A stretch of 64,000 bases of DNA from Diplodia intermedia. Its lineage: Eukaryota > Ascomycota > Dothideomycetes > Botryosphaeriales > Botryosphaeriaceae. Location: NCBI GenBank assembly GCA_021495925.1, contig JAKEKT010000001.1, positions 248,001-312,000 of the forward strand, read 5' to 3'. Below the pieces are notes generated by a model. The model had not been told where the DNA came from. It searched no databases and saw nothing but the letters and a program-made list of their open reading frames with translations. The position numbers and the translations under genes are program-made. Every line of letters begins with the position of its first letter. The stretch's first letter is position 1. Positions 34,054-46,300 of this stretch are shown here, piece after piece.

Positions 34054-34813
34054 AGTGGGCGTGCTGGAGTGTGACGAGTACGGCGCCAAGGCAGAGTGCG
34101 TTGTTGGTTGTTAGGCGCAAATGCCGTGAGAGATCCCTCCAGTCTTGGTCAGGGCGCGCGCACTTTTTTTCCGGTCAGCCTCGTTCGTCCTTCCTCACCG
34201 CCCGTCGGCACTTATCGATAAGCGCTCTTGGCAGGGGGCTGCGATTGACCAAAGCTTACGGTATCTTCACAGCTCCAGATGGTTAGCCCAATTACCCCTA
34301 CAAACCAATGTGCGTCTCATCAAAAAGTAACCGTACGAACAGAGAAACGTTGGCGGAGACCGATGTCCTGTCTGACGCCTCCTCTTTCAAGGCAGAAAGC
34401 TGCTGCAGGTCGCTGATCGCATCGTCCGCGAGAAAAGCTGCTGAGCCGCATTCTTTCACCTGCCAAACTCGGCGGAAAGGGGAGGGTGGCCGGTCGAAAC
34501 GGCGCGTGTATCCGCGGGGGAGCTCTGTCGCACGCATCGATAAGACCCTCGCGGTCGCTGGCTAGACCCACTGCGGGCTAGCGAACTCCCGGAGGCTTGG
34601 ACTGGCACGGGATCCCTGCACCTTCTCTGCGTTCGGTGATGGGTGTTTGCCCTCCTGAACAGCGTCTGAGCGCCGTCCGAGCGACTACTTGACAGTTGTA
34701 TATCCCCACACGCCGCCGTCGCCCTCACCGACCATTCCATTCTCTTTTTCCTCCTCTCCCTTTGACAGTTCGCGCGCTCCACTGCTGCATCTCGCCGCAC
34801 AACACACTCCAAG
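34054..34813. promoter_or_regulatory. Divergent intergenic region between NOP53 and YPT6
   Basis: A 760-bp region between two opposing start codons; C/T-rich near 34735-34765 before YPT6. No specific site is claimed. Confidence 0.45.
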
Positions 34814-35812
34814 ATGGCGCAATCAGGCTACTCCAACCCGCTGAAGAAGTTCAAGTAAGTCAGCCTGCTGCCCCGCTATTCCAGCTTATCTGCATCCGGA
34901 CACCAAGGGAGACTGACACCATCGCAGGCTGGTGTTTTTGGGCGAGCAGAGCGGTAAGCCTGCCTTTTCGCAACCGCGTCGCTGGAGCTTCGCACCCCGT
35001 CACAATGGCTGACACCGTTCCTGCTGCAGTCGGCAAGACGTCTCTGATCACCCGCTTCATGTACGATTCGTTCGACAACACCTACCAGGCAACGATTGGT
35101 ATCGATTTCTTGTCCAAGGTACGTCTTCCCGAGCTCCTGGAGCTTCCCGACGGCATTCTCCTCGCAGCCGCAGCTGACCAATTGCACTCCGCAGACCATG
35201 TACCTTGAGGACCGTACGGTCCGGTTACAGCTTTGGGACACCGCCGGTCAGGAGCGTTTCCGCAGCTTGATTCCTTCGTACATCCGCGATTCCAGTGTCG
35301 CCGTCGTCGTCTACGACATCTCCAGTAAATTCCTCCAATACCCCCACTATGGCCTGCGTCGTACCACCTACGGTCCCGCGGCAGTGCGAGCATTCGACGG
35401 CTAACTGGACAAACCACGCATAGACCGCAAGTCCTTTGAAAACACGCGGAAATGGGTGGATGACGTGCGCGGCGAGCGCGGCAATGACGTGATCATTGTC
35501 TTGGTCGGCAACAAGACGGATTTGAACGACAAGAGGGAGGTCACGACGGCGCAGGGCGAGGAGGAGGCCAAGAAGAACAACCTCATGTTCATCGAGACCA
35601 GCGCGAAGCTCGGCCACAACGTGAAAACCCTTTTCAGACGCATCGCGCAGGCGCTGCCCGGCATGGAGGGCGAGAACCAGCAAAACCCGAGCCAGAGTCA
35701 GTTTCCCTTTCCTCACACGGCTTCTTGGCAAATTTTTACTGACCGTACGGTAGTGATCGACGTGAACGTCAACCCCAATCCGCCAGAGGAGGGCCAAGGG
35801 TGCGCCTGCTAA
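34814..35812 (+). CDS. YPT6: Rab6-type GTPase Ypt6/RyhA
   Basis: Six exons (34814-34854, 34928-34953, 35030-35118, 35195-35324, 35424-35696, 35754-35812) encode 205 residues. P-loop GEQSVGKT (19-26), switch I TIGIDF, WDTAGQERFRSLIPSYIRDS (66-85), NKTD (125-128), ETSAK (153-157) and a C-terminal CAC for double geranylgeranylation are all present. The switch regions and the YIRDSSVAVVVYDI block are Rab6-specific. The protein works at the Golgi in retrograde endosome-to-Golgi traffic. Small early exons interrupted by 73-76-bp introns are usual for fungal Rab genes. The third of the three traffic genes here, EXO84, lies 1.7 kb away. Confidence 0.95.
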
Positions 35813-36393
35813 ACGGGTACTTCGGTTGCCTTTCCCGACCTCGACGATTACCTTCGGAATATTTGTATAAACCGCAGCGGCGTGTTTATTTTGTAAATGC
35901 CCTCTCGCACCCCTTCCGGTCATGGGTGGGTCCATTGCAAGCATGGCGTTATAGGGACGGCCATGGATGCGGTAATATTGGGAGCACGCTGTATGATTAG
36001 AATGCCGACGAAAGATATTGCGTAATGAGAGCATGCGTCCAAGACACGACAAAATATTTCTTTTCTTTTGGTATTCCAAGTAGCGTGATACAGCAACAAA
36101 TGCTATTAATGCCCCCCGTAGCGATTGCGCCAAACCCGCCCTTAACAACGAATTCCTTCTATGCATTCAATCCATCCATCCGTAGCGTCGCCAAAGCCAT
36201 CCCAGACTCCGGATAACCTCGAGGTATTTACAACAAACTTGGTGTACAGGAGAGTTGGGATTGCTCAATTTTCGGTCTACACGCGTTTTCGCGCAACGCT
36301 TTTTGTTTACTTTTTGCGAACCGCAAGCTTGCCTGTGCTCAGCGAGCCAATTGGGTTCTTGGAGCGGCCATCGTCTCGAGAGGCCAAGCGAGT
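35813..36393. other. Intergenic region between convergent YPT6 and TOM20
   Basis: AT-richer stretch holding both 3' ends; no gene is supported. Confidence 0.45.
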
Positions 36394-37044
36394 TTACTCA
36401 TCAACGGCGTTGTCGTTGGCGGACTTGCCAATGGGTATCGACTTGTCGTGGGCGATCATCTCGGCGAGGATATCAAGAATGGGCTGCGCAGGTTACATAA
36501 GCATTCTATTTGCTGCCAAAAATGCGCGAGCCCAACACATACCTTGGGGACAGTCTTATCGTAGATGTTGATCAGCTCCTTCGGCTGCGGGTAGACCTTG
36601 AGGGCCTTGTAGAAGCAGAGCGCGGCCTCGACGGGGTCCGCTCCTGCTGGATGACGTAAAAATATATTATCAGCGCGACTGCCACCAGTACGTCGGTTGG
36701 GCGGAGATAGCAAACTTACCGTCCTGGGTCATCTGCTCGCCGTGGGCGACCTCCTGCATGAAGTAGCCCTCAACCTCCTCCGGGTCGCGCGGGAAGCCCT
36801 CTTCGTTGGCGCGGTCGACGGCCTCGCGGATCAATATCCTCTGCTGGGCGGCGCCGGCCTCAGCCTCCTCCTTGGCTGCGCGCGCCTGCTTCTTGGATTC
36901 GCGCTTCAGAGCCTTGCGGAACTCGGCATCATTCCTCCTCTTGTAGTCGAAGTAGAAGGCGTAGGCCACGAAGCCGGTGACGACGGCGCCGACGCTGGCG
37001 ATTACGACGGTCGAGGTCTTAACAGAGGGCGCTGTGGAAGACAT
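36394..37044 (-). CDS. TOM20: Mitochondrial import receptor subunit Tom20
   Basis: Minus-strand exons 37044-36720, 36643-36543 and 36483-36394 give 171 residues. An N-terminal transmembrane anchor (about residues 12-31, STVVIASVGAVVTGFVAYAF) is followed by the basic YFDYKRRNDAEFRKALKRE linker. The TPR-like receptor fold includes EGYFMQEVAHGEQM, PVEAALCFYKALKVYPQP and KELINIYDKTVP, all conserved in Tom20. The receptor binds amphipathic presequences on the outer mitochondrial membrane. It ends with a short acidic tail. An alternative acceptor 3 bp upstream of 36643 would add one residue. Confidence 0.94.
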
Positions 37045-37553
37045 GTCTGGTTTGGACGGCGAGGGGAATGGAGGTAAGAAATTGCCGGATGTCTTATTTG
37101 CGTGAAAGATGTGGGCGTGCGGCGTCTTGCCGGATCGAGAAGTGCGATGGCCGATGGGTGGTGTTCACTCTAGAAAGCGCCGCTCGCGTCTGCTGGAGTC
37201 AAGATTTGAAACTAACGACGCAATGCCCGATCCTACCGCCGCAAAGTCCTGGCCGCACCACCCATCGCACGCGCCCGCCTTTTTGCAGCCGACACCCTCA
37301 CCACGTAAAGCTAGGCCACGCAAAAACCCATCTGTACGCAAGCGTGCCTTTTGCTGCAGCTATTCGATAGCTTACCCTCTGCTGCTGCTATCCGAGTTGC
37401 ACAGGTGACTGTCTCTTGGGCTCTGCAGGCGGCCTGAGACTGCGGGCCGTGCGCGCCGTTCATTGTCCTTCCCCGAACTCCGTCCCGCCCGCTTCAGCCT
37501 CCGTGACGACAGGCACCAGTTCCACGTCCCCCGCCCACCACACGCCCGCCGCC
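37045..37553. promoter_or_regulatory. Divergent promoter region between TOM20 and EXO84
   Basis: A 509-bp gap between opposing start codons. No specific element is claimed. Confidence 0.45.
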
Positions 37554-39803
37554 ATGGATGAGAAGGAGAAGAGCAGGGGCATTTCGCTCCGCAAGAAGAA
37601 GAAGGACCGCCCAAAGATCAGTGCCCCTAAGCAAATCAGCGGACCGCTGCCCGAGAACCTCCAAGGCCCAGCCATTCCAGATGAGTTTCGCCAGAAAGCA
37701 CTGGCTGCGAGAGAACAAGCTGCCGCCGCTGCCGCCGCCGCCGCTGCGGATGGGCCGAGCCCTGGTGGCCAGCCCTTGAATGTTCCTCGCGAACGTCCCC
37801 AGCCTCCTGCTGCTAGTGGGAAGACGTCGGACCTGGTCAAGAGGAGGTACTCAACGCGCTTCAACCAGCTGCCCAACGAAGGCCCTCCCGGCGGCCCTCC
37901 ACTTCCCGCTGTGCCCGGAATCCCGAAACAATTCGCTCCTCCGCCCCCCTCTGCAGACAGCAAGCCTATCAGGACAGATGGACACGGGATTAAGGTGGAC
38001 ATTAAGGCGCTCAGGGATCCTAGCCTCAGGCCTGAGCAGTGTACGTGGCATATATGATACGGCGTAATAGGATGCTGACTCTGAACAGACGTTGCCTCAT
38101 TACTTGCTGATGCTTCGGAAGCCGATATCCAGCGGTACCAGGAGGACTTGCGCAAAGTCAAAAACCGTACATCTTCGGACTTGCAGCATAATGTCTACCA
38201 GAACCGTACTCAGTTTATCAAGATCAGTAAAGAGGCGGACAAGCTCAAGGGCGAGATGCGCACTCTTCGCGCTCTCATGTCTGATTTGACCAGCACGTTG
38301 GGCCAGGCCACATCGTCTAGCTCGCTCAAGTCCCCAGATACCGGGTCTTCGCGTCGGAATGCCAACCGCAGCTCTGTCGCCAACCTCGAAGCCCTTTGGA
38401 ACACCCACTTGCAGACACTGTGGAAGAGGGTCGAGGGCTCCCAGAAATTCCTGCCTGCCATTCCTGGTCGTCATATTGTATACGAGTCAGGACGCTGGGT
38501 TGAGCTCAATGCTGCTACTTGGAAAGTACGGAGAAGGGTGCACCTCATCCTGCTTAATGATCACTTGCTTGTTGCTGCTGAGAAGAAGCGCGCCGATGCA
38601 CCGCAGAACTCTCGGGAGGCGAAGCAGGCACAGCAGCACACGCAGCTTGTTGCCGTTCGATGCTGGCCACTGCAAGACGTCCAGATGGTGGATTTATCGA
38701 CCAAAACGTCTGCCGGGCGTGACCAAGGCGAGAAGAAGCGTGCTGCAGACTCAATCAACGTTCGTGTTGGGACAGAGTCCTTCACCTTTGCCAATCCTGG
38801 CAGTGATCAGGTTGAGAAGGTAACTTTGCTCTCATCTTTCCGGAAGGCGATGGAGGACCTGCGCAAGAACTTGGAAGCCGAAACCGAAGAAAGGAGCAAG
38901 ACCAACGACTCTGTCAACTACTACGCTACTAGGGATCTGAGCGTACTCAAGGAGCAAGACCTGCTCGAAGGTCTCGGTGAAAGCGCTTCCCAAAACCGAT
39001 CCAGCCTCTTTGTTGATGTCGATGGCAAGAGACAGAGCATTCGCTGGGTTGAGAGCCAACTTGATGAGCTGGACATTGACATTGCGCTGCATCGGTTCGA
39101 AGCGGCCGTGGAGAAGGTTGATCGTCTCCGACGAATAACCAAGAACATCAAGAGCAATGTTCTTGCGCAAGAGATTTTCCTGCACAAGGTCAACGAGCGA
39201 GCAGCGAAGCTTGCAGGACTCTTGACGCGGCAGCTTCAAGAAACCCACAACTGGTCAACGGCAACAAAGAAGCATGTTGACTGGCTTATTCAACTGGGCT
39301 TCGAGGACCGGGCGCGAGAGGCCTACCTCGAGGCTCGTGGCGGCGTCATCAAGAAGCGGGTTAGGTACGTCGTTGTCAAGCAGAGTCACCGACCATGCCT
39401 CTCTTACTCACAATTTCACAGACAATGCGTCTTCGACGGCGACCTCCACCAATACATCTTCCAGATTTCCTTCATCTACTTCACGCTCATCCGCAACACG
39501 GTAGTCACGTTCCAAAGCTGCTTCCAGTCCACCATGATGTCGGCCTGCGTCAAGTGGGCCAAGGACCACGTGGAGGACTTCAACAACATCCTCTCCCGGC
39601 AGCTTAGCACCATCGACGATGACAGTGCCATGTGGACGGAATGCATGGAGCGCGCTAGAGAGCACGGATCGATGTTGTCGGAGGTCGGACTCGACTTCAA
39701 GGACCTGATTGGCAGGGGCGTGGGGATGAGAGACTCTGGGATTGATTTCTCGACAGGGAGATATGCGGACGATGGACCGCAGGGGCTGGGACTGAGCACT
39801 TAG
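37554..39803 (+). CDS. EXO84: Exocyst complex component Exo84
   Basis: Exons 37554-38040, 38089-39364 and 39422-39803 encode 714 residues. After a Lys-rich start and a Pro/Ala-rich segment come the Vps51/Exo84 N-terminal helix (SLLADASEADIQRYQEDLRKVKN) and a coiled coil. A PH-like domain (PGRHIVYESGRWVELNAATW through NDHLLVAAEKK) and the helical Exo84 C-terminal bundle (ESQLDELDIDIALHRFEAAV) follow. The exocyst tethers secretory vesicles at growth sites such as the hyphal tip. The 57-bp second intron (39365-39421) is in frame with no stop; retention would insert 19 residues in the C-terminal bundle. The start is the ATG in GCCGCCATGG, a strong context. Confidence 0.92.
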
Positions 39804-40353
39804 AAGAAGTCGACTCCGCCGGTCGGATGGGTATGTGGGCAGATGGTGAAGGGAGGGTAATGATGGGTTTTGTGGTGCCTTGATTTGTGCAAGCGGGCGC
39901 GTTGGGATTCGTTTGGGGCAGTGCAAGCCGTGTCAACTCATGCCTGCTATCGTTTCTGTGAGGTTACTTGCCTGTGTTGTTCGAAATATATCCCTTTGAG
40001 CTTTGAGTGTGGAGAGTTCAGAACGTAGATGGTCGTGGACGAGATGCGCGCCTGCCTATCAGAGCGCTGCCGACAGAAGGCACGTGCGCATGGAGCGCGC
40101 TTCGTCCCTTGTCGGTAGCCATCCCAAACAGACCTCATCTCCATCTACAGCCTGCATCGCCGGCAACTGTCGCCCGAATCTCCTGACGCTACTCACCGCA
40201 AGCTCGAATTCGCCGCGTCGGTGCACAGGGCAGTGTTTCTCGCACCCAGGATCAAATGCCCAGCCCGCCCGAGACGCTATTGGCCGACGCCTGCGCGCGC
40301 GACAGCACTTGACGCATCGTCCGAGACACGCGTCGCCGCTGCAACTCGCCCAG
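39804..40353. other. Intergenic region between EXO84 and IML1
   Basis: Both flanking genes read rightwards. The frame of IML1 is open back to about 40003 and includes an ATG at 40090, so an N-terminal extension is possible but shows no conserved sequence. Confidence 0.45.
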
Positions 40354-43300
40354 ATGCCCAAATCCGCTGCCTCGGGGGCTCCGAAAGTGCAGAAGGTGTG
40401 CACGCTGTGGACCCATGATCACGGCGTGTCTCGCGAGGATGTCCTGTTCAACATCGACCGCTTCTCCGAGCTTGCAATTAGCCCCGGGAGCCTGGTGAAG
40501 ATCGTGGCATTGAACCAAAACACCTCGGTCCGTGACTTCCAAGAGCTGGCCCGAACCCCGTCTCAAGATGGCAGCCGTCGCATCAAGCTGGACACGCGCC
40601 GCGCCCCCTCCACCAGCGGCTTCTCGTCGAGGAAACCGCACGGCGGCTCATTCACCTTGACGCTCGACGAGAACGGCCATCGCATCCAGGGCGGCAGAGA
40701 CGTCGACCCAAGCAAGACCTATGTCTTCCAAGCAAAGGCAATGGGCCCCGACCTGAAGACCAAATATCCCACCCTGCAAGTCTCCGTTTCCGACCACATT
40801 GCCCGTAACTTTGGCTTCCGCAACCGCATGCAAGTCATGCTTTCTCCCGCTGAACACGACCTGTACTCGGCATCCCATGTCGAGATTAGTTTCCGTGACG
40901 AGTACCTGTCGCGTGCCGACATGTGGCGCTTTGCCATAGCTGAGCTCAGTGGCAAGACTGTCTACAAGGGCCAGAAGTTACTGTTCATGGGCACCATCAA
41001 GGCCACTGTCAAGAACGTCTTTGTTGACGGTCAAACAACCCATTCTGCCTACTTTTCCACAGTGACGAAGCCAGTCTTCCGCAGCGAATCTGCTCGCTAC
41101 GTGCTGTTTCTGCAGATGTCTAAAGAGATGTGGAACTTCGACACTGAAGGATCTGGCGAGATCATGTTTAACAAGGTCATCAACGGCTTCCTTCCTGATT
41201 TGTTCAAGCGTTGGCAGAGGCTCGACGCAAGGCACCTCGTTACCATCATCATGTTCACACGCATGCAGTATGATCGCGGCTTTCTTCCCGATGGTACACA
41301 GGCCAATGGCTTGCCATTCGACCCCGATGCCGCAGCTGGCTCCGCTACGAGAGACTTCTACCGCGTTGTGGTGAGCGAGATGGCCAGCTGTGACTGGATT
41401 AACATCCTCTACCAGCTGAAGAAAGAGTTTCGAAAGTTTCTCCGGGACGTTACGGTCATGCCGTACTCACCTCCAAAGAAATCAACGACAGGCCTGCAGG
41501 ATGCCTTTGAAGGCGAGCCAGAACCAGAGCCAGAAACCATCATTGCTGGAACTCCTCGGACTTCAGATAAGGGTAACGTCCTGGAGGCTATCAACCTTGC
41601 TGCGCTGCAATACTCTAAGGATTATATCGACAGAGACCTTGTGAGAACTGGAATTTCGGTCATCGTCATCTCACCAGGCAGTGGTATCTTTGAGGTGGAC
41701 TACAACATGCTCAAGCTCACCACTGACATTCTACTCGGAAGCGGCATCGGCATCGACCTTGTCTGCTTGCAGCCGATGCCTCTGCACTCCGTGCCTCTTT
41801 TCAAGTACCGCACGCCGCGTTTAGCCACCGAGTCCGACACCAAACTACAAAGAGTGGTTGAAGCTGCCGACGATGTAGGCGCTAAGTTTGACTTTGGTGC
41901 GGATGATGAGACACCGCGCCAAACTTTCCCCAACTTTGGGCCATCCCGTCTGCCGAGGCACCGTGGCTCAACTTCTTTGGCAGCATCCCCTGCAAAGCTC
42001 GGAAGTTTTCAATCACATCCTGCCCTGGATCCTGAGCCAGGCGAATGGAGTTATGCAATGCCGCATTGGCTGGACATTTCCTACTGGTCCGGCTCGTCCG
42101 ACGAGATCTTCGGCATGGAGCAAGTAAACAAGCGAGGTAATCCTCAGGCGAGATCGCAAAGAAAATCGAAAGGCTTTTCATTGAGATGTCGCATGTACGA
42201 GCTTCAGATGATGGGAGTCATGGAGAATGAGATGAGCAATATTTCCCTACCCTACTTGCAGGAGAACCCCTTGTATCCTTGGTCGCTCTTGGCCCCTACC
42301 GACGACGGCGTAAACCGGCGCAGGGATGAGAAGGATGGTTTCCTCATCTCTGCTTCGTCTTCCCCGGTGGAAACACGCGCCATGCATCGATCGCGTATGC
42401 ATGGTTCGGATGAGCATATGGCAATGCAACGCAGTTGGATGGATACTTATGACGACCATATCTTCCGCACTCTAGCCCACCGTAGGAAAACCGAGGAGAA
42501 CGCGCGAAAGGATAGGCAAGAGAAGGAGCTCGAGGCCCGACATGTGCTGCGCAGCAACCGCTTCAGATATCCACCCAACGAATCTCTTCTCTCAGCATCG
42601 TTCAACAGCCAAGCTGAATCAGTGGTAAGTTCTGGTCGGCCTCCGCGATCTCCGTCATTTATGAGAGGGAAAGAAAAGGCGGACAGTTCGACAGACTCAT
42701 TGGAAAGAGACCTGCGAGGTTCCCGAATTACGGTGAACAAGAGATTGAGCGTTGCTTCAAGAGCTACGCAGGATCTCTCGACAAGCCCAGTGGGCCGAGA
42801 TATTCGCCATCCTCTCCTCATGGATCGTGCGAATACGACAACTCGTTTACCTCCTCGAAGCGTTCCAGCTGACACCGTTCCCGAAGACGGAGACTTCCCA
42901 ACAAAAGCCGATGCCGACTCACGGCCGGCAACTCCGGAACGCGGGAGGGCGAAAGATGTTGCTGGCACAGGTTCCGATCGTTCTGCGAACTCCAGTATCA
43001 ATCCACGTCCGTCAAAGTGGCTATCGAAGAACATCAGCTTCTCTGCATTCGGGTTTGGGCCGTCGAAAGCTGCACCAAGTACTGCAGAGGTCACAACAAG
43101 CAAGGTAGCCGCCGTGGGGACATTAAGCAAAATTGCACCAAGTACTTCCATGGCCCGGAAGCCATCGCAGCTCAGCGTGTTGTCGACAGCGCTTAAAGGA
43201 AGCGATGCCCATGACCCGAAAAGAGCGACAGACCCCATCGAAATCCAGAGTACTTCTAAAAAGCCATCCATTGGTGAGGCCTCCCAATCAAGCCTACGCG

Positions 43301-46300
43301 TGGGTTCTGGTACGCCGAAAGGTCGCTTCGAAGACAAGGTCCTGTCCACTTCACACGCCACCACAGATATCAAGGACCCCGGCTCGCTCTTTCTGCTGGC
43401 TGGTTCCAAAGGCCTGCTTGACCAGGTGGGACCCAAGTTCAACCTGTCCTCAAGCGGGGATAGACAAGAAATCCCGAGAACTTTATCACCAACCAATTTC
43501 CTCGCGCCATGGATGGTGCTCGTAAATCCTTGTAACCCGAGGAAAAACAACCTCAGTCTTGCGGGCCAGTTCCGGCGCTGGCATCATGTTTTCCCTCGCC
43601 CTCTGAAAGCTACATCCATCAAGTGGAAGTCGCTCTGTTCACCAGCAGCCGTGCCGTTGACGAACGACTTCTTCCCCAGCGCCGAACAGCTGGCCTCGGA
43701 GTATAACGAGAATCCGTACAGAATCATCCAGAACGACGAAGAGGAGTTGTACGCCACTCCCAAAAGTCGCGAAAACCTCATCAGGGAGCTCATAGCTTTC
43801 CGTCTAGCTCATGGATTCCAGATCATCATTGGCCCCTCAGTGTCGGAATTCACCGGGAAGCCTGAACCGGACATAGCCAACATATTTGCAAGAGAATACA
43901 TGCTTGATGCTGGAGCATCTATTTTCATGTCCTTGGGGAGCACCATCCACCAGTTGGTCTGCGTGAGTGCCGGGGAGGTCGAAATCAAGAGATTTCACAG
44001 GAAGCCTGCGGCGGAAATTCTTTCATCTGATAGGGCAAAACCGCCGTTCACATACCAGCCGCTGATCCGAACGGCCCTTGACGAGAAGTACGAGTTCCAG
44101 GAGTTCCCGCTGAAGAATCCCCGGGACGAATACAATTGGAATTTCATCGACAGCTACCTGGCCGGCTATGAGCAAGACTTCTCGGACACGCTTCGATTCT
44201 GGCGAGCTCGCTTCGTGCTCATCCCGGTGGATATTCCGCCAAATCCGCGTCGGCACTTGTCGATGCTTGCTGAGGATTCGGATGAGGAAATTCGGTTGGA
44301 GGGTATTCGGAAGCTCACACAAATCTGGCAGAAGTGGCGATATGTCCCGCCTGAAGAGAGGCAATATCAGGCGGCGGTACGCATGAGTAAGGATGCAAAC
44401 CCTCTGGCCATCGAATACCAGACAAGGGATCCGTCGGCGGTTGTTGCCGCTGGCCCTGATGGAACAATCCTAGCAGAGGGAACAACAGACGCCTTTTCAA
44501 CGGCCCTCTTCGCAGGTAATGAACAGTACAATCGGTCGAACTACGACGTATCGAAACTCGCCGCGGACTTGCAGGGGGACAAGGGTATCCCAATGACTGA
44601 CAGGAGATGGCACTTCAAGCTCCATCTCAGTTGTTTCCTCGGGTTTGACTTGACCACTTGGCTGCTGCAAAATTTCCGTGACATCAACACAAGAGAGCAG
44701 GCAGTGGAGCTCGGCAATGAGATCATGGGCAAGGGACTGTTCCACCACGTCACCCGCAAGCATCCTTTCCGCGATGGTAATTTCTTCTTCCAGATCTCGA
44801 CAGAGTATAGAGCGCCCCGGTCCGAGACGAAAAGTTGGCTTGCGGGTCTTGGCACCCGTCGCTCCGACAAGTCATCAGTTCCGTCGACTCCTTCGACCGA
44901 GACAAGACCAATGTCCATTGCTTCTTCGTCCGGCTCTGTTCCCAGGTCAAGACCAACTACTGCTACCTCTGATAATGGAGACAAGACACCCACGCGAATG
45001 GGCAGTCCACGCAAACAGGCAATCCTCAGCAACGTCATGCGCATCGATGTCGACAATCGGAAGAGGTCTTACAGACCCGAGGTTGTCAATCTTCACTACG
45101 ACCGCCTGCACAATCCGGACAACTGCTATCACATCCGCATCGAGTGGATGAACGTCACCGCGAAGCTGATAGAGGATGCCATCAACACGTGGGCAACGAG
45201 CGTGGAGAAGTACGGGCTGAGGCTCGTGGAGCTGCCCCTAGCTGAGGCATCGCACATGGGAGCCTCGCACCCATTCCGCGCGCCCTACATGGTGCGGCTG
45301 GCGTGCCAACCTCCGAAGGGCGGGCCGCAGCAGCAGCTTTTCGACTCGACGTCATTCGGGCCGCAGCGGCATACCGACCGGTTCGTCTACCACAAGGCCA
45401 TCCTACGCAAACTCAACTTCGTGCTCGACATGGAGTCGGCGGCGTCCTTCCCGGCCGATGTCGACGTGACGTACTCGTGGGGCAAGCCCGACTACAAGCA
45501 CACGCAGTTCATCCACAAGAGCGGCGTGCTGCTGGCGCAGATCACCGAGGACGGCGACTTCATGCTGCTGGCGAACCGGCTGTGCAACAACCGCGGCGCC
45601 TTCGGCGTCGGCCTCGCGCGCGACGGCGGCAAGCTGTCGGCGGATTGCGCCGGGGCAGAAGGTCAGCAGCAGCTGCCGCCGCAACGGCGCGACCCCACGC
45701 CCATCTTCGCCCTGCAGAACCCGACGCAGAACGTGCGCTCGCCGTTCGCGTCGCCGCTCGTGCGGCCGGTGCCGGACACGCTCATCAGCGCGGCGCTGCT
45801 GAACGCGAACCAACGCATCGGCGGCGGCGGAGCGGACGGCAAGGGCGGGTTCAAGACGGCGGAGCAGATCAAGGACGAGATGGAGGCGCTGTGCTTCGAC
45901 GAGCGCGCGCTGCGCCTGTTCTACGCCGAGTTCGCGGCCGCCGAGCAACAGCTGCAGGAGAGGAACAGCGACCGGGGCAGCGTGCATCTCAAGCGGCGCA
46001 ACAACAGCGGGGCATCGCCCAGCCCGCGCATCTCGGCCCTGACGTCGTCGACGTCGTCGTCGGCGATGATGAACATGGTGAGCAGCCCCAGGATGACCCC
46101 CGTCGTGCTGGACTCGCACATCCCGACCTTGGGCCTCCCGCCCAACATCACTACCACCACTACCACTACCACAACGACGGCGGCGGGTAGCGGCGGGGCG
46201 GCTACTGGTGCTAGCTCGTCGGCGACGGCGGCATCGGCGGCGAACAGAGACCTGTCTCCCGCGCCGCCCAGTCTAGGCTCTTCCGCGTCGTCGCCGGCGC